Of a stretch of 64,000 bases of DNA, positions 28,140 to 36,482 are shown piece after piece. The position numbers and the translations under genes were made by a program. Positions within the stretch are counted from its first letter, which is position 1. The number at the start of each line of letters is the position of its first letter. Source of the DNA: an uncultured Anaerovibrio sp. (GTDB lineage: Bacteria > Bacillota > Negativicutes > Selenomonadales > Selenomonadaceae); assembly GCA_934203205.1 (NCBI GenBank), contig CAKPYV010000006.1, forward strand, positions 1 through 64,000. Direction: 5' to 3'. The notes beneath the pieces are model-generated. The model made no database searches and had not been told where the DNA came from. It was given only the letters and a program-made list of their open reading frames with translations.

Positions 28140-28168
28140 ATTTTACCAAACATATAGACTTTATACAA
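28140..28168 (-). promoter_or_regulatory. Promoter of the Asp23-amaP operon
   Basis: Minus-strand TTGTAT (28163-28168), a 17-base spacer and TAAAAT (28140-28145), about 115 bases before the Asp23-family start. The long leader contains no clear operator. Confidence 0.6.
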
Positions 28169-28185
28169 GTTTTTTTGCAAAAATG

Positions 28186-28227
28186 TATAAAAAAAGGGAC
28201 ACTGCCCCAAAAACAGTCTCCCTTTTT
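28186..28227 (-). terminator. Intrinsic terminator after efp
   Basis: Arms of about fourteen bases (28191-28204 and 28214-28227, with one small mismatch) end in a T-rich tail on the minus strand. It closes the efp transcript before the Asp23 promoter. Confidence 0.8.
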
Positions 28228-28256
28228 GTGCAGTATTAATTTATCAATGTTCCAGA

Positions 28257-28814
28257 TTAGGCACGCTCAATGTAGTTGCCGGTACGAGTATCAATTCTCA
28301 ATACATCACCCTCGTTGATGAACAGAGGAACGCGTACTGCATAGCCAGTCTCCAAGGTAGCCATCTTGGTAGCACCAGTAGCAGTGTTACCCTTTACGCC
28401 TGGCTCACACTCAGTAACAGTCAGATCTACAGAGTTTGGCAGGGTAATACCGATAACACGGCCCTTGAAGGACTGAATAGCAACTTCCATATTCTCCTTC
28501 AGGTAGTTCAGTGCATCCCCCAGCTGCTCCTTGTTCAGCTCAGTCTGCTCATAGGTCTCATTATCCATGAAGGTGTACATGCCATCAGCCTCATAGAGGA
28601 ACGCCATGCGGGCAGTCTCCAGATGAGCAGCAGGCATCTTCTCGTTAGGGTTGAAAGTACGCTCTACTACAGCGCCAGTCTCAACATTCTTAATCTTGGT
28701 ACGAACGAAAGCTGCACCCTTACCTGGCTTTACGTGCTGGAATTCAACAACCTGCCAAACGCCACCATCAATCTCAATAGTCAGGCCAGTGCGGAAATCG
28801 GTACTTGTAATCAT
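28257..28814 (-). CDS. efp: Translation elongation factor P
   Basis: EF-P rescues ribosomes stalled at proline runs. The 185-residue protein has the N-terminal KOW-like domain with the loop KPGKGAAF, whose lysine is the usual modification site, and two OB domains ending with DVLRIDTRTGNYIERA. GGAGG lies nine bases before the chosen ATG; the ATG at 28850 lacks one. It follows pepP by 45 bases, the pepP-efp pairing being common. Confidence 0.97.
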   Translation of the reverse strand: MITSTDFRTGLTIEIDGGVWQVVEFQHVKPGKGAAFVRTKIKNVETGAVVERTFNPNEKMPAAHLETARMAFLYEADGMYTFMDNETYEQTELNKEQLGDALNYLKENMEVAIQSFKGRVIGITLPNSVDLTVTECEPGVKGNTATGATKMATLETGYAVRVPLFINEGDVLRIDTRTGNYIERA

Positions 28815-28859
28815 AAATAAAAACCTCCAAAAAATAATTTGCAATTTCATTTCTATGCA

Positions 28860-29942
28860 TTACACGCATAGTTCAATTAATTCCTTAGAGCTGTGAGTAA
28901 GAATCTCACAGCCATCCGGGGTAACAGCAACTGTATCCTCAATGCGGACACCACCCCAATCAGGAATATAGATGCCGGGCTCAACTGTAACCAGCATATT
29001 TTCTTCCAACGCTTCACAGGTACTAGCTGGTGAAAGTCTTGGCTCTTCATGGATTTCCAGACCAACACTGTGGCCCAGACCATGACCAAAATACTTATCA
29101 TAGCCAGCCTCCCTGAACAGTTGACGAACTGCAGCGTCTACAGACTTGCCAGATGCTCCAGGCTTTACCAGGCTTACCCCCAGCTTTTGTCCCTGGAGAA
29201 CCAGATTGTATATTTTCCTCTGTTTTTCATCAGGAGATCCTACACAAATGGTACGAGTCATATCAGAATGATAGCCCCTATATACAGCACCATAGTCCAT
29301 TGTAACAAATTCTCCAAGATTTATCAACTTTTCTGTAGCAGTTCCGTGAGGGAGACTGCCTCTTTGGCCGGAAGCTACAATGGTGGTAAAGGATGGACAC
29401 TGGGAGCCCTTGGCTCTCATTACATTTTCCAAGGCTGCTGCCACATCATTTTCACTAATACCTGGCCGGATGTAGGTAAGGATATAATCAAAGGCTTCAT
29501 CCCCTATGGCCATAGCCTTGCGAATGCAGGCCAGCTCCTCAGCAGACTTTATCTGGCGCAGAGAATCCAGACTTACAGAGGTAGTAAAATCCGCGTCATG
29601 CAAAAGCTGGGCAATTTTGCCATGCCAATCAAAGCACAGATTACTGCCCTCAAAACCAACCTTTTGCAAGCCTTCCTCATTGATCAGCTCCCCTACCCGC
29701 CGGAGTAAGCCCTTTTCCTGCTTGCGAATCTGAAAATCCGGGGCTTCCTTTTCCGCCTGCTCAATATAGCGGAAATCCGTTATAAGCTGGGCGCTATTCA
29801 TGCCGATAACCAGCATGGAATCATCCCCGGTAAAACCGCTAAAATAATGAAGATTTTCCAGCTTGCTAATAACAACTCCGTCCAAGCCTTTGTCCCGCAA
29901 AAATTCTCTCAGGTGATTCAAACGATTTTTATACATATCCAT
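28860..29942 (-). CDS. pepP: Xaa-Pro aminopeptidase (M24 family)
   Basis: This 360-residue metallopeptidase removes N-terminal residues that precede proline. It has the creatinase-like N-terminal domain (about 1-125) and the pita-bread catalytic domain with metal ligands in MDYGAVYRGYHSDMTR (two Asp), HGLGHSVGLEIHE (His) and the two Glu in EEPR and GVRIEDT. GAGG precedes the ATG, within the last bases of aroQ. Confidence 0.93.
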   Translation of the reverse strand: MDMYKNRLNHLREFLRDKGLDGVVISKLENLHYFSGFTGDDSMLVIGMNSAQLITDFRYIEQAEKEAPDFQIRKQEKGLLRRVGELINEEGLQKVGFEGSNLCFDWHGKIAQLLHDADFTTSVSLDSLRQIKSAEELACIRKAMAIGDEAFDYILTYIRPGISENDVAAALENVMRAKGSQCPSFTTIVASGQRGSLPHGTATEKLINLGEFVTMDYGAVYRGYHSDMTRTICVGSPDEKQRKIYNLVLQGQKLGVSLVKPGASGKSVDAAVRQLFREAGYDKYFGHGLGHSVGLEIHEEPRLSPASTCEALEENMLVTVEPGIYIPDWGGVRIEDTVAVTPDGCEILTHSSKELIELCV

Positions 29943-29947
29943 AGCAT

Positions 29948-30394
29948 TTACCTCTGTGCCTTGATTTTCTTCATGGCTACATACATAGCTGCACTATAGC
30001 TGTCTGTGCCAAAGCCCAAAATCTGCCCCATAACCACAGGAGCAATTACAGATTTATGACGGAATTCCTCACGGGTATGTACATTGGAAATATGCACCTC
30101 AATAACTGGTACATTAACAGAAGCAATGGCATCCCGCAGAGCAATACTGTAATGGGTAAAGGCTCCCGCATTGAGAATGATAAAATCCACTCCCTTGGCC
30201 GGGGCCTGCTGAATCATATCTATCAGACCGCCTTCGTAGTTGGACTGATAAAATTCTGTCTCCACTCCCTGCTCCGCCGCCTGCTGAGCCAGCATTTCGT
30301 TAATATCCTGCAAAGTCGTACTGCCATAAATCTCTGGTTCTCTAGTACCCAGCATATTCAGATTTGGACCATGCATTACCAGTATTCTGCTCAT
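29948..30394 (-). CDS. aroQ: 3-dehydroquinate dehydratase, type II
   Basis: AroQ forms 3-dehydroshikimate in the shikimate pathway. The 148-residue protein has the flexible active loop in GPNLNMLGTREPEIYG, followed by the ILNAGAFTHYSIALRDAI and EVHISNVHTREEFRHKS blocks with the catalytic His. It ends five bases before pepP. Confidence 0.96.
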   Translation of the reverse strand: MSRILVMHGPNLNMLGTREPEIYGSTTLQDINEMLAQQAAEQGVETEFYQSNYEGGLIDMIQQAPAKGVDFIILNAGAFTHYSIALRDAIASVNVPVIEVHISNVHTREEFRHKSVIAPVVMGQILGFGTDSYSAAMYVAMKKIKAQR

Positions 30395-30419
30395 TTTTAC
30401 TACTTCCTTCCTGTATTAA

Positions 30420-30439
30420 CAGGCTATGCCTTTATAGCC
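30420..30439 (-). other. Hairpin between ligA and aroQ
   Basis: A perfect eight-base inverted repeat, CAGGCTAT/ATAGCCTG, lies 15-35 bases beyond the ligA stop. It lacks a T-run on either strand, so it is more likely an mRNA stabiliser or weak pause site than a terminator. Confidence 0.35.
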
Positions 30440-30453
30440 TGCCAGCCTTAGAT

Positions 30454-32463
30454 TCAATTGGCGCCAATCAGCTGTAAAAATTCAGCCTCGTCAATTATGG
30501 TGATGCCCAGCTCCTGAGCCTTGACCAGCTTACTGCCTGCCGCCTCTCCCGCCAGAACATAATCCGTCTTTTTGGACACAGAGCCTGCCGCCTTGCCCCC
30601 ATGAGCCTCAATCAGATTCTTGGCATCATTACGGCTAAGAGTTGGCAAGGTGCCAGTTACCACCACTGTTTTACCTGCCAGGACATCATCCACAATACCA
30701 GTATCCTGCAGCTCCATATTAACACCATATTCCTTCAATCGTCTAAGAATATCTCGATTCACATCATCCTGAAAATATTCATGGATAGCCTGACTGCCAA
30801 TACTGCCAATATCCCGCACCTGCTGAATACTTTCCACATCAGCCTCTGCCAAGGCATCTATAGAGCCATAGTGAAGCATCAGCTCTCTGGCGGCTGCCTT
30901 GCCTATACCAGCAATACCCAAGCCAGTTACCAGACGCTGTGGTTCGTTTTCCTTGGCCTTTTCGATAGCAGCCAACAGCTTGTCGGTATTCTTTTCCTTG
31001 CCAATAACACCCTTGGCAATCAATTCATCCCGGTGCACCGCAAGATTAAAGATATCCCCGATGTTGTGAATATATCCCCCTTCAATCAAAGCATGAATAT
31101 TCTGCTCTCCCATGCCCTTGATATCCATAGCGTCCCTGCTGACAAAATTAATAATATGATTTTCCAACTGAGCAGGACAGGAAGGATTGGTACATTTAAT
31201 ATCTGCTGTATCTACCTCCCGCACTGCCTTGTGACCGCAGACAGGACAGGTATCCCCTATCAGGAAAGGCACTGTGCCTACAGGACGCTTTTCATGGCAT
31301 ACAGACCGCACCTTGGGAATAATCTCCCCAGATTTGAATACCTTGATAGTATCACCAATGCGAATATCCAAGCCATCAATAAAATCCTGATTGTGCAAAG
31401 TAGCTCTCTCTACCTTGGTACCGCAAAGCTGTACAGGCTCAAATACCGCCGTTGGGGTAATCCGCCCAGTACGGCCCACAGACAGCTCAATATTCAGCAA
31501 TTTGGTTTCCTTTTCTTCAGGAGGGTATTTGTAGGCCACCGCCCATCTAGGCACCTTGGAGGTTTCACCCAAAGCCTGCCGTTGAGCAAAGCTATTCAGC
31601 TTTACCACTGCTCCATCAATATCATAGGGCAGTTCTCCTCTGGAAGCGCCAATCCTGTCAATAGCCCCCATAACCTCGCTGGCAGTGTGGCACACCTGAT
31701 AATTGTGAATTACCTTAATGCCCTGCTTCTTCATGAATTCATAGGCCTCAGTATGACTGGCAAACTCCCTGCCCTCAACCCTTTGCAGGTTAAAGACAAA
31801 CATGGAAAGCTGCCGCTCCTTAACCACCTTGCTATTCAGCTGCCGCAGGGTTCCTGCCGCGCAGTTCCGAGGATTGGCAAACTGCTTCAGCCCCAACAGC
31901 TCCTGACGAGCATTAACCTTGGCAAAGGCTTCCCGACTCATATAAACCTCGCCCCGAATTTCAAAATAAGGCAATGGCTCCTTAAGCTTTTCCTTAATAT
32001 CCTTAATAACCTTGGCATTATCTGTAACATCCTCACCCTGAATAACGCCATCACCTCTAGTAATAGCCTGAGCAAGAATACCATCCCGATAGCGCAGGGC
32101 CAGAGACAAACCATCAATTTTTTCCTCTACCACAAACTCTGGATTATCCAGCTGCTCTATGGCAGAGATCACAAACTCCTCTACCTCCTGACGAGAAAAA
32201 ACATCCTGCAGGGAAAGCATAGGCACATCATGAGCCACCAGCACGCCAGCCTCACGGCGGGCATTGCCCCCTACCATCTGGGTAGGGGAATTTTTGGTAA
32301 CCAGCTCTGGATAATCTGCTTCCAGCTTTTTCAGTTGTAACATAAGCTGGTCATATTCATAATCAGAGATTTCCGGCTCATCATTATTGTAATAGCAATT
32401 GTTATGATGACGGATTTCCTTCCGAAGCCGATTCAGCTCCTTTTTTACCTCTTTTATGTCCAT
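30454..32463 (-). CDS. ligA: NAD-dependent DNA ligase
   Basis: LigA seals nicks with NAD. The 669-residue protein has the Ia domain with YYxND-type N-terminus (HNNCYYNNDEPEISDYEYD), the adenylation motif KIDG with Lys115, an OB fold, a four-cysteine zinc site (CPVCGH...CTNPSCP), helix-hairpin-helix repeats and a C-terminal BRCT domain. GGAGG lies six bases before the chosen ATG, which is the third codon of the longest frame. It starts 13 bases after the pcrA stop. Confidence 0.96.
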   Translation of the reverse strand: MDIKEVKKELNRLRKEIRHHNNCYYNNDEPEISDYEYDQLMLQLKKLEADYPELVTKNSPTQMVGGNARREAGVLVAHDVPMLSLQDVFSRQEVEEFVISAIEQLDNPEFVVEEKIDGLSLALRYRDGILAQAITRGDGVIQGEDVTDNAKVIKDIKEKLKEPLPYFEIRGEVYMSREAFAKVNARQELLGLKQFANPRNCAAGTLRQLNSKVVKERQLSMFVFNLQRVEGREFASHTEAYEFMKKQGIKVIHNYQVCHTASEVMGAIDRIGASRGELPYDIDGAVVKLNSFAQRQALGETSKVPRWAVAYKYPPEEKETKLLNIELSVGRTGRITPTAVFEPVQLCGTKVERATLHNQDFIDGLDIRIGDTIKVFKSGEIIPKVRSVCHEKRPVGTVPFLIGDTCPVCGHKAVREVDTADIKCTNPSCPAQLENHIINFVSRDAMDIKGMGEQNIHALIEGGYIHNIGDIFNLAVHRDELIAKGVIGKEKNTDKLLAAIEKAKENEPQRLVTGLGIAGIGKAAARELMLHYGSIDALAEADVESIQQVRDIGSIGSQAIHEYFQDDVNRDILRRLKEYGVNMELQDTGIVDDVLAGKTVVVTGTLPTLSRNDAKNLIEAHGGKAAGSVSKKTDYVLAGEAAGSKLVKAQELGITIIDEAEFLQLIGAN

Positions 32464-32476
32464 CTTCATCCTCCAA

Positions 32477-34939
32477 TTACACCTTTTTTAGAGGCGCATA
32501 TCTCTGCATCAGCTTTTTCAGGCCAATACCGGGGAAATTAATCTGAATTTCCGTTTCCTCCCCGCTGCCTGCCACCTTCACCACAGTGCCAGTGCCCCAT
32601 TTGGAATGGGAAGCCTTATCTCCCACCTTCCACTGAATAGACATATCCGGCCGGTTCAGACTCTTGGTGCCCATTTTCACAGAGCCTGCCAAGGATGGGT
32701 TGGCACTGCGGAGAGCATTGAGCGCCTCTAAGCCAGACATAGGTTGTCCCTTAGGAGAAGGCTTAGTTGCAGACATATTAGGCCTCATACTTCCTGATTG
32801 AGCACCCGCATTTTGTCCATAACCATTAGAATTAGAGGAACCACGAGAACCATAACGTCCTGCTCCGTAGCCCTCATATCGGCCCGCCTGATTGCCCAGA
32901 TTATTCCGACTGCCGATACCGCCACCGCCAATGCTGCCCCAGCCATCGTAGCTGCCTCCGAAGCCAATAAAGCTGTCCTCTCTTTTGCGACGGAAGGCCA
33001 GCTCCTCCTTTAGCTCCTCTGGGAACTCATACAGGAAGCGGGATGGCTCATGAGCTTCGGTACGACCAAAGATGGTCCGTATGGAAGCATAGGTCATATA
33101 CAGCTTGCGCTGAGCTCTGGTAATACCTACATAACAGGTACGGCGCTCTTCCTCCAGCTCCTCTGGCTCCATCAGGGTACGGCTGTGAGGGAACATTCCC
33201 TCCTCCATACCAGTCATAAATATCACAGGGAACTCCAAACCTTTGGCAGAGTGAAGCGTCATAAGAGTAACCCTCTCCTCCTCCAAATCAGAATTATCAA
33301 TATCTGACAGCAAGGCCATTTTGCTAAGGAAGTTCTCTAGATTTGGTTCTTCCTCCTCTTCCTTCTCAAAATCCTTGGCTACTCCTACAAACTCCTGCAG
33401 GTTTTCAATCCGTGATTCGTTTTCCAGCTTTTTCTCCGCTTTGTCATTTTTCAAGGCTTCAAGATAGCCGGTAGCATCCATAACCTCCTGAATCAAATCC
33501 GAAACAGCCAGTTTGTCCATGCGCTCCATAAGCGTAAACAAAAGCTCCGCAAATTTCTTCAAAGGATTTTTGCTCCGGGCGGTTAAGCCAGGCACATGCT
33601 CCAAAAGCTCCTCATTGGCAATTACCTCAAAAAGGCTGAGATTGTTTTCCACACCATAGACCATTAGCTTTTCAATGGTACTCTGGCCCAAGCCTCTCTT
33701 AGGCACATTGATAATTCGCATGAGGCTTACAGAATCCATCGGGTTGTACAACACCCGAAGATAAGCAGTAATATCCTTGATTTCCAGACGGTCGTAGAAT
33801 TTCAGTCCCCCCACCATTGTATAAGGCAGACCTACCCGCATAAAGGCATCCTCCAACACACGGGACTGGGCATTGGTTCTATAGAGAATAGCTATATCAC
33901 CATAAGAAGTTTTGTAGATATCATGCTGCTTGCTAATGCTTTCCGTAATAAATCTAGCCTCATCCCGCTCGTCACTAGCCATATAGGTGGTGATTTTATC
34001 TCCCTGCACATTATCTGTCCAGAGATTCTTCTTTTTACGATGAGTGTTATTTTCGATAACTGCATTAGCCGCCGCCAAAATGGTTTTGGTAGAGCGATAA
34101 TTCTGCTCCAGCATAATGGTTTTGGCATCAGGATAATCCTGCTCAAAATTCATAATATTGCTAATATCAGCACCACGCCAACCATAGATGGACTGATCCG
34201 CATCACCTACTACGCAAAGATTGCGATAGCCCCCAGCCAACAAAGTTGTCAGCTGATACTGGGCCCCATTGGTGTCCTGATACTCATCCACCAGAATATA
34301 ACGGAAGCGACGCTGATACCGACTGCGGATTTCCTCATTTTCAGATAACAAGGAAACCGTTACCAACAGCAGATCATCAAAATCCAGAGCATTGTTCTCC
34401 CTCAGCAGATTCTGATAACCCTTGTAAACCTCGGCCACCTTTTTTTGATAAAAATCACTAGCCTGAGCCTCAAAGGCCATAGGCCCCAGCATTTGATTCT
34501 TGGCATTGGAAATAGCATTACGGATACCACCGGGATTATACTGCTTTTCGTCCAGATTCAGCTCCCGAATAACCTTCTTTACTACGGTCTGAGAATCCCC
34601 GGAATCATAAATAACAAAATTGCTCTTGTACATACCGGTGCTTTCGATTTCCCGGCGCAAAAAGCGGGCACAAAAGGAATGGAAGGTGCTAAGCCAGATA
34701 TCCTTGGCCATAGGACCAATCATATTCTCCACACGTTCCCGCATTTCTGCTGCTGCCTTGTTAGTAAAAGTAATAGCCAAAATACTATAAGGAGATGCTC
34801 CATGCTCCAAAAGATTGGCAATACGATGTGTCAGTACCCTTGTCTTGCCAGAGCCAGCTCCAGCCATAATCAGCAAAGGGCCTTCCAGACAGGCCACCGC
34901 TTCCTGCTGGGACGGATTCAAACCAGAAAAAATATCCAA
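32477..34939 (-). CDS. pcrA: UvrD/PcrA-type DNA helicase with Gly-rich linker
   Basis: PcrA is a superfamily 1A 3'-5' helicase for repair and rolling-circle replication. The 820-residue protein shows Walker A AGAGSGKT at 26-33, the VDEYQDTN motif II, GDADQSIYGWRGA and the C-terminal VTLMTLHSAKGLEFP motif. Residues about 659-718 form a Gly/Ser/Asn/Tyr-rich, low-complexity linker (GSIGGGGIGSRNN, GRYEGYGAGRYGSRG), longer than in familiar PcrA proteins, before the final RNA-polymerase-binding-like domain (from about 770, WKVGDKASHSKWGTGTVV). Start codon TTG, with GGAGG eight bases upstream. The pcrA-ligA order is common. Confidence 0.95.
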   Translation of the reverse strand: MDIFSGLNPSQQEAVACLEGPLLIMAGAGSGKTRVLTHRIANLLEHGASPYSILAITFTNKAAAEMRERVENMIGPMAKDIWLSTFHSFCARFLRREIESTGMYKSNFVIYDSGDSQTVVKKVIRELNLDEKQYNPGGIRNAISNAKNQMLGPMAFEAQASDFYQKKVAEVYKGYQNLLRENNALDFDDLLLVTVSLLSENEEIRSRYQRRFRYILVDEYQDTNGAQYQLTTLLAGGYRNLCVVGDADQSIYGWRGADISNIMNFEQDYPDAKTIMLEQNYRSTKTILAAANAVIENNTHRKKKNLWTDNVQGDKITTYMASDERDEARFITESISKQHDIYKTSYGDIAILYRTNAQSRVLEDAFMRVGLPYTMVGGLKFYDRLEIKDITAYLRVLYNPMDSVSLMRIINVPKRGLGQSTIEKLMVYGVENNLSLFEVIANEELLEHVPGLTARSKNPLKKFAELLFTLMERMDKLAVSDLIQEVMDATGYLEALKNDKAEKKLENESRIENLQEFVGVAKDFEKEEEEEPNLENFLSKMALLSDIDNSDLEEERVTLMTLHSAKGLEFPVIFMTGMEEGMFPHSRTLMEPEELEEERRTCYVGITRAQRKLYMTYASIRTIFGRTEAHEPSRFLYEFPEELKEELAFRRKREDSFIGFGGSYDGWGSIGGGGIGSRNNLGNQAGRYEGYGAGRYGSRGSSNSNGYGQNAGAQSGSMRPNMSATKPSPKGQPMSGLEALNALRSANPSLAGSVKMGTKSLNRPDMSIQWKVGDKASHSKWGTGTVVKVAGSGEETEIQINFPGIGLKKLMQRYAPLKKV

Positions 34940-34960
34940 GACTCATTCCTCCACAAACTC

Positions 34961-35003
34961 AAAAAGAGCTGCCGATGTGTTTTACTGTCATACATCAGCA
35001 GCC
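34961..35003 (-). terminator. Intrinsic terminator after ppaC
   Basis: Twelve-base arms (34967-34978 and 34992-35003, one wobble) are followed on the minus strand by CTTTTTG. It lies between the pyrophosphatase stop and pcrA and probably ends the ilvD-trmL-ppaC transcript. Confidence 0.8.
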
Positions 35004-35018
35004 CTTGAATAATACGAT

Positions 35019-35948
35019 TTACAGCTTTGCTGCAGCCTCAGTCAGCTGAGGTACAATCTGCTTCTTGCGGGACATAACCCCAGGCAGATAGATGGAATCA
35101 CCGCTGGCATCCTTGCCGAAAGCATCAGCAATCAACTGCTTTGGCTCACCTACAAATACTAATTTAGTGGACTCTTCCATAATATCAGTAACCATCAGCA
35201 GGGACATATCATAGCCCTCATTCTGGCACAGCTCCTGCATAGCAGCAACCAGCTCAGCCTTCTTGGCCAGAATATCAGTGGTATCCATAACAGAAATCTG
35301 AGCCACAATAGCCTTGTAGTTACCAAAGGAGAAAGGCTTGGAATCAGTCTTGGCAATCTGAGCAGGAGTCAAATCTCCCAAATCAGCACCAGCCTTCAGC
35401 ATAGCCATACCATATTCCTTCAGATTTACACCAGCAATAACAGCCAGCTTCTCAGCAGCAGCCTTGTCCTGCTCAGTGCAGGTTGGAGACTTGAAGAGAA
35501 CAGTATCAGATACAATAGCAGACAGCAAAAGGCCAGCAATTTTCTTTGGCAGCTCTACCTTCTGGCAGTCAAACATCTTGGTAATAATAGTAGCAGTACA
35601 GCCTACTGGCTCAATATGAACAAAAATAGGATTAGCAGTGTTGAGGCCACCCAGACGATGATGATCCACAATCTCCAGAAGTTCTGCCTTGTCCAGACCA
35701 TCAACAGACTGAGCTGGCTCATTGTGGTCTACCAGCATAACAGCCTGCTTCTCCTCTACGGAAGCAATCAGCTCAGGAGCCTCTGCCTGGAAATAATCCA
35801 AGGCATACTGAGTTTCCTTGTTTACCTCACCCAGACGCACAGCAACAGCCTCTACACCCTGAGCCTGCTTCAAAGCAGCATAGCTCAATGCGGAACAAAT
35901 AGAATCAGTATCAGGATTCTTGTGACCTGTAACAAATACCTTACTCAA
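35019..35948 (-). CDS. ppaC: Manganese-dependent inorganic pyrophosphatase (DHH family)
   Basis: This 309-residue family II pyrophosphatase hydrolyses PPi and so drives biosynthesis. The DHH motifs are visible: GHKNPDTDSICSA (about 8-20), LVDHNEPAQ and the EIVDHHRLGG block, plus the C-terminal DHHA2 domain with the SRKKQ motif near the end. The start is TTG with AGGAGG nine bases upstream. A terminator follows. Confidence 0.95.
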   Translation of the reverse strand: MSKVFVTGHKNPDTDSICSALSYAALKQAQGVEAVAVRLGEVNKETQYALDYFQAEAPELIASVEEKQAVMLVDHNEPAQSVDGLDKAELLEIVDHHRLGGLNTANPIFVHIEPVGCTATIITKMFDCQKVELPKKIAGLLLSAIVSDTVLFKSPTCTEQDKAAAEKLAVIAGVNLKEYGMAMLKAGADLGDLTPAQIAKTDSKPFSFGNYKAIVAQISVMDTTDILAKKAELVAAMQELCQNEGYDMSLLMVTDIMEESTKLVFVGEPKQLIADAFGKDASGDSIYLPGVMSRKKQIVPQLTEAAAKL

Positions 35949-35988
35949 AACAATTCCTCCTATAAATCAATTCAAATTTATGTTTATA

Positions 35989-36471
35989 TCAAGTTCTTGT
36001 ACCGGGACCAACCTGTTGCAGGTTAGCATAATCCAACTGCCGCATAGCCTCATAGGCTACAATAGCCGCGGAATTGGACAGATTGAGAGAGCGGGCTCCC
36101 TCAATCATAGGAATGCGGATGCAGTCCTCCCAATTTGCTTTCAAAATATCCTCTGGAATACCAGCAGTTTCCTTGCCAAATACCAGCAAATCATCCATGC
36201 CAAAAGTAGTCTCAGAATGGGCTCTTGGTGCCTTGGTACTGCAAAAATGGAATTTATGTCCCTGGTACTTCTCCTGTACCTCAGCAAAATTCTCATGAAC
36301 ATGAACCTTCACCAAATGCCAATAGTCCAAGCCTGCCCTCTTGAGGTGCTTATCATCAATGGAAAACCCCAGTGGCTTTACCAGATGCAGCTCAATACCT
36401 GTAGCAGCACACAATCTGGCAATATTACCAGTATTTCCCGGTATCTCCGGCTCTATCAATACAATATGCAT
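35989..36471 (-). CDS. trmL: tRNA (cytidine/uridine-34-2'-O)-methyltransferase TrmL
   Basis: This SPOUT-family enzyme methylates the wobble base of certain tRNA-Leu. The 160-residue protein shows EPEIPGNTGNIARLCAATG at 7-25, the VFGKETAGIP loop and the C-terminal knot IPMIEGARSLNLSNSAAIVAYEA. AGGAG precedes the ATG. It follows ilvD by 11 bases. Confidence 0.94.
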   Translation of the reverse strand: MHIVLIEPEIPGNTGNIARLCAATGIELHLVKPLGFSIDDKHLKRAGLDYWHLVKVHVHENFAEVQEKYQGHKFHFCSTKAPRAHSETTFGMDDLLVFGKETAGIPEDILKANWEDCIRIPMIEGARSLNLSNSAAIVAYEAMRQLDYANLQQVGPGTRT

Positions 36472-36482
36472 AGCCAGACTCC

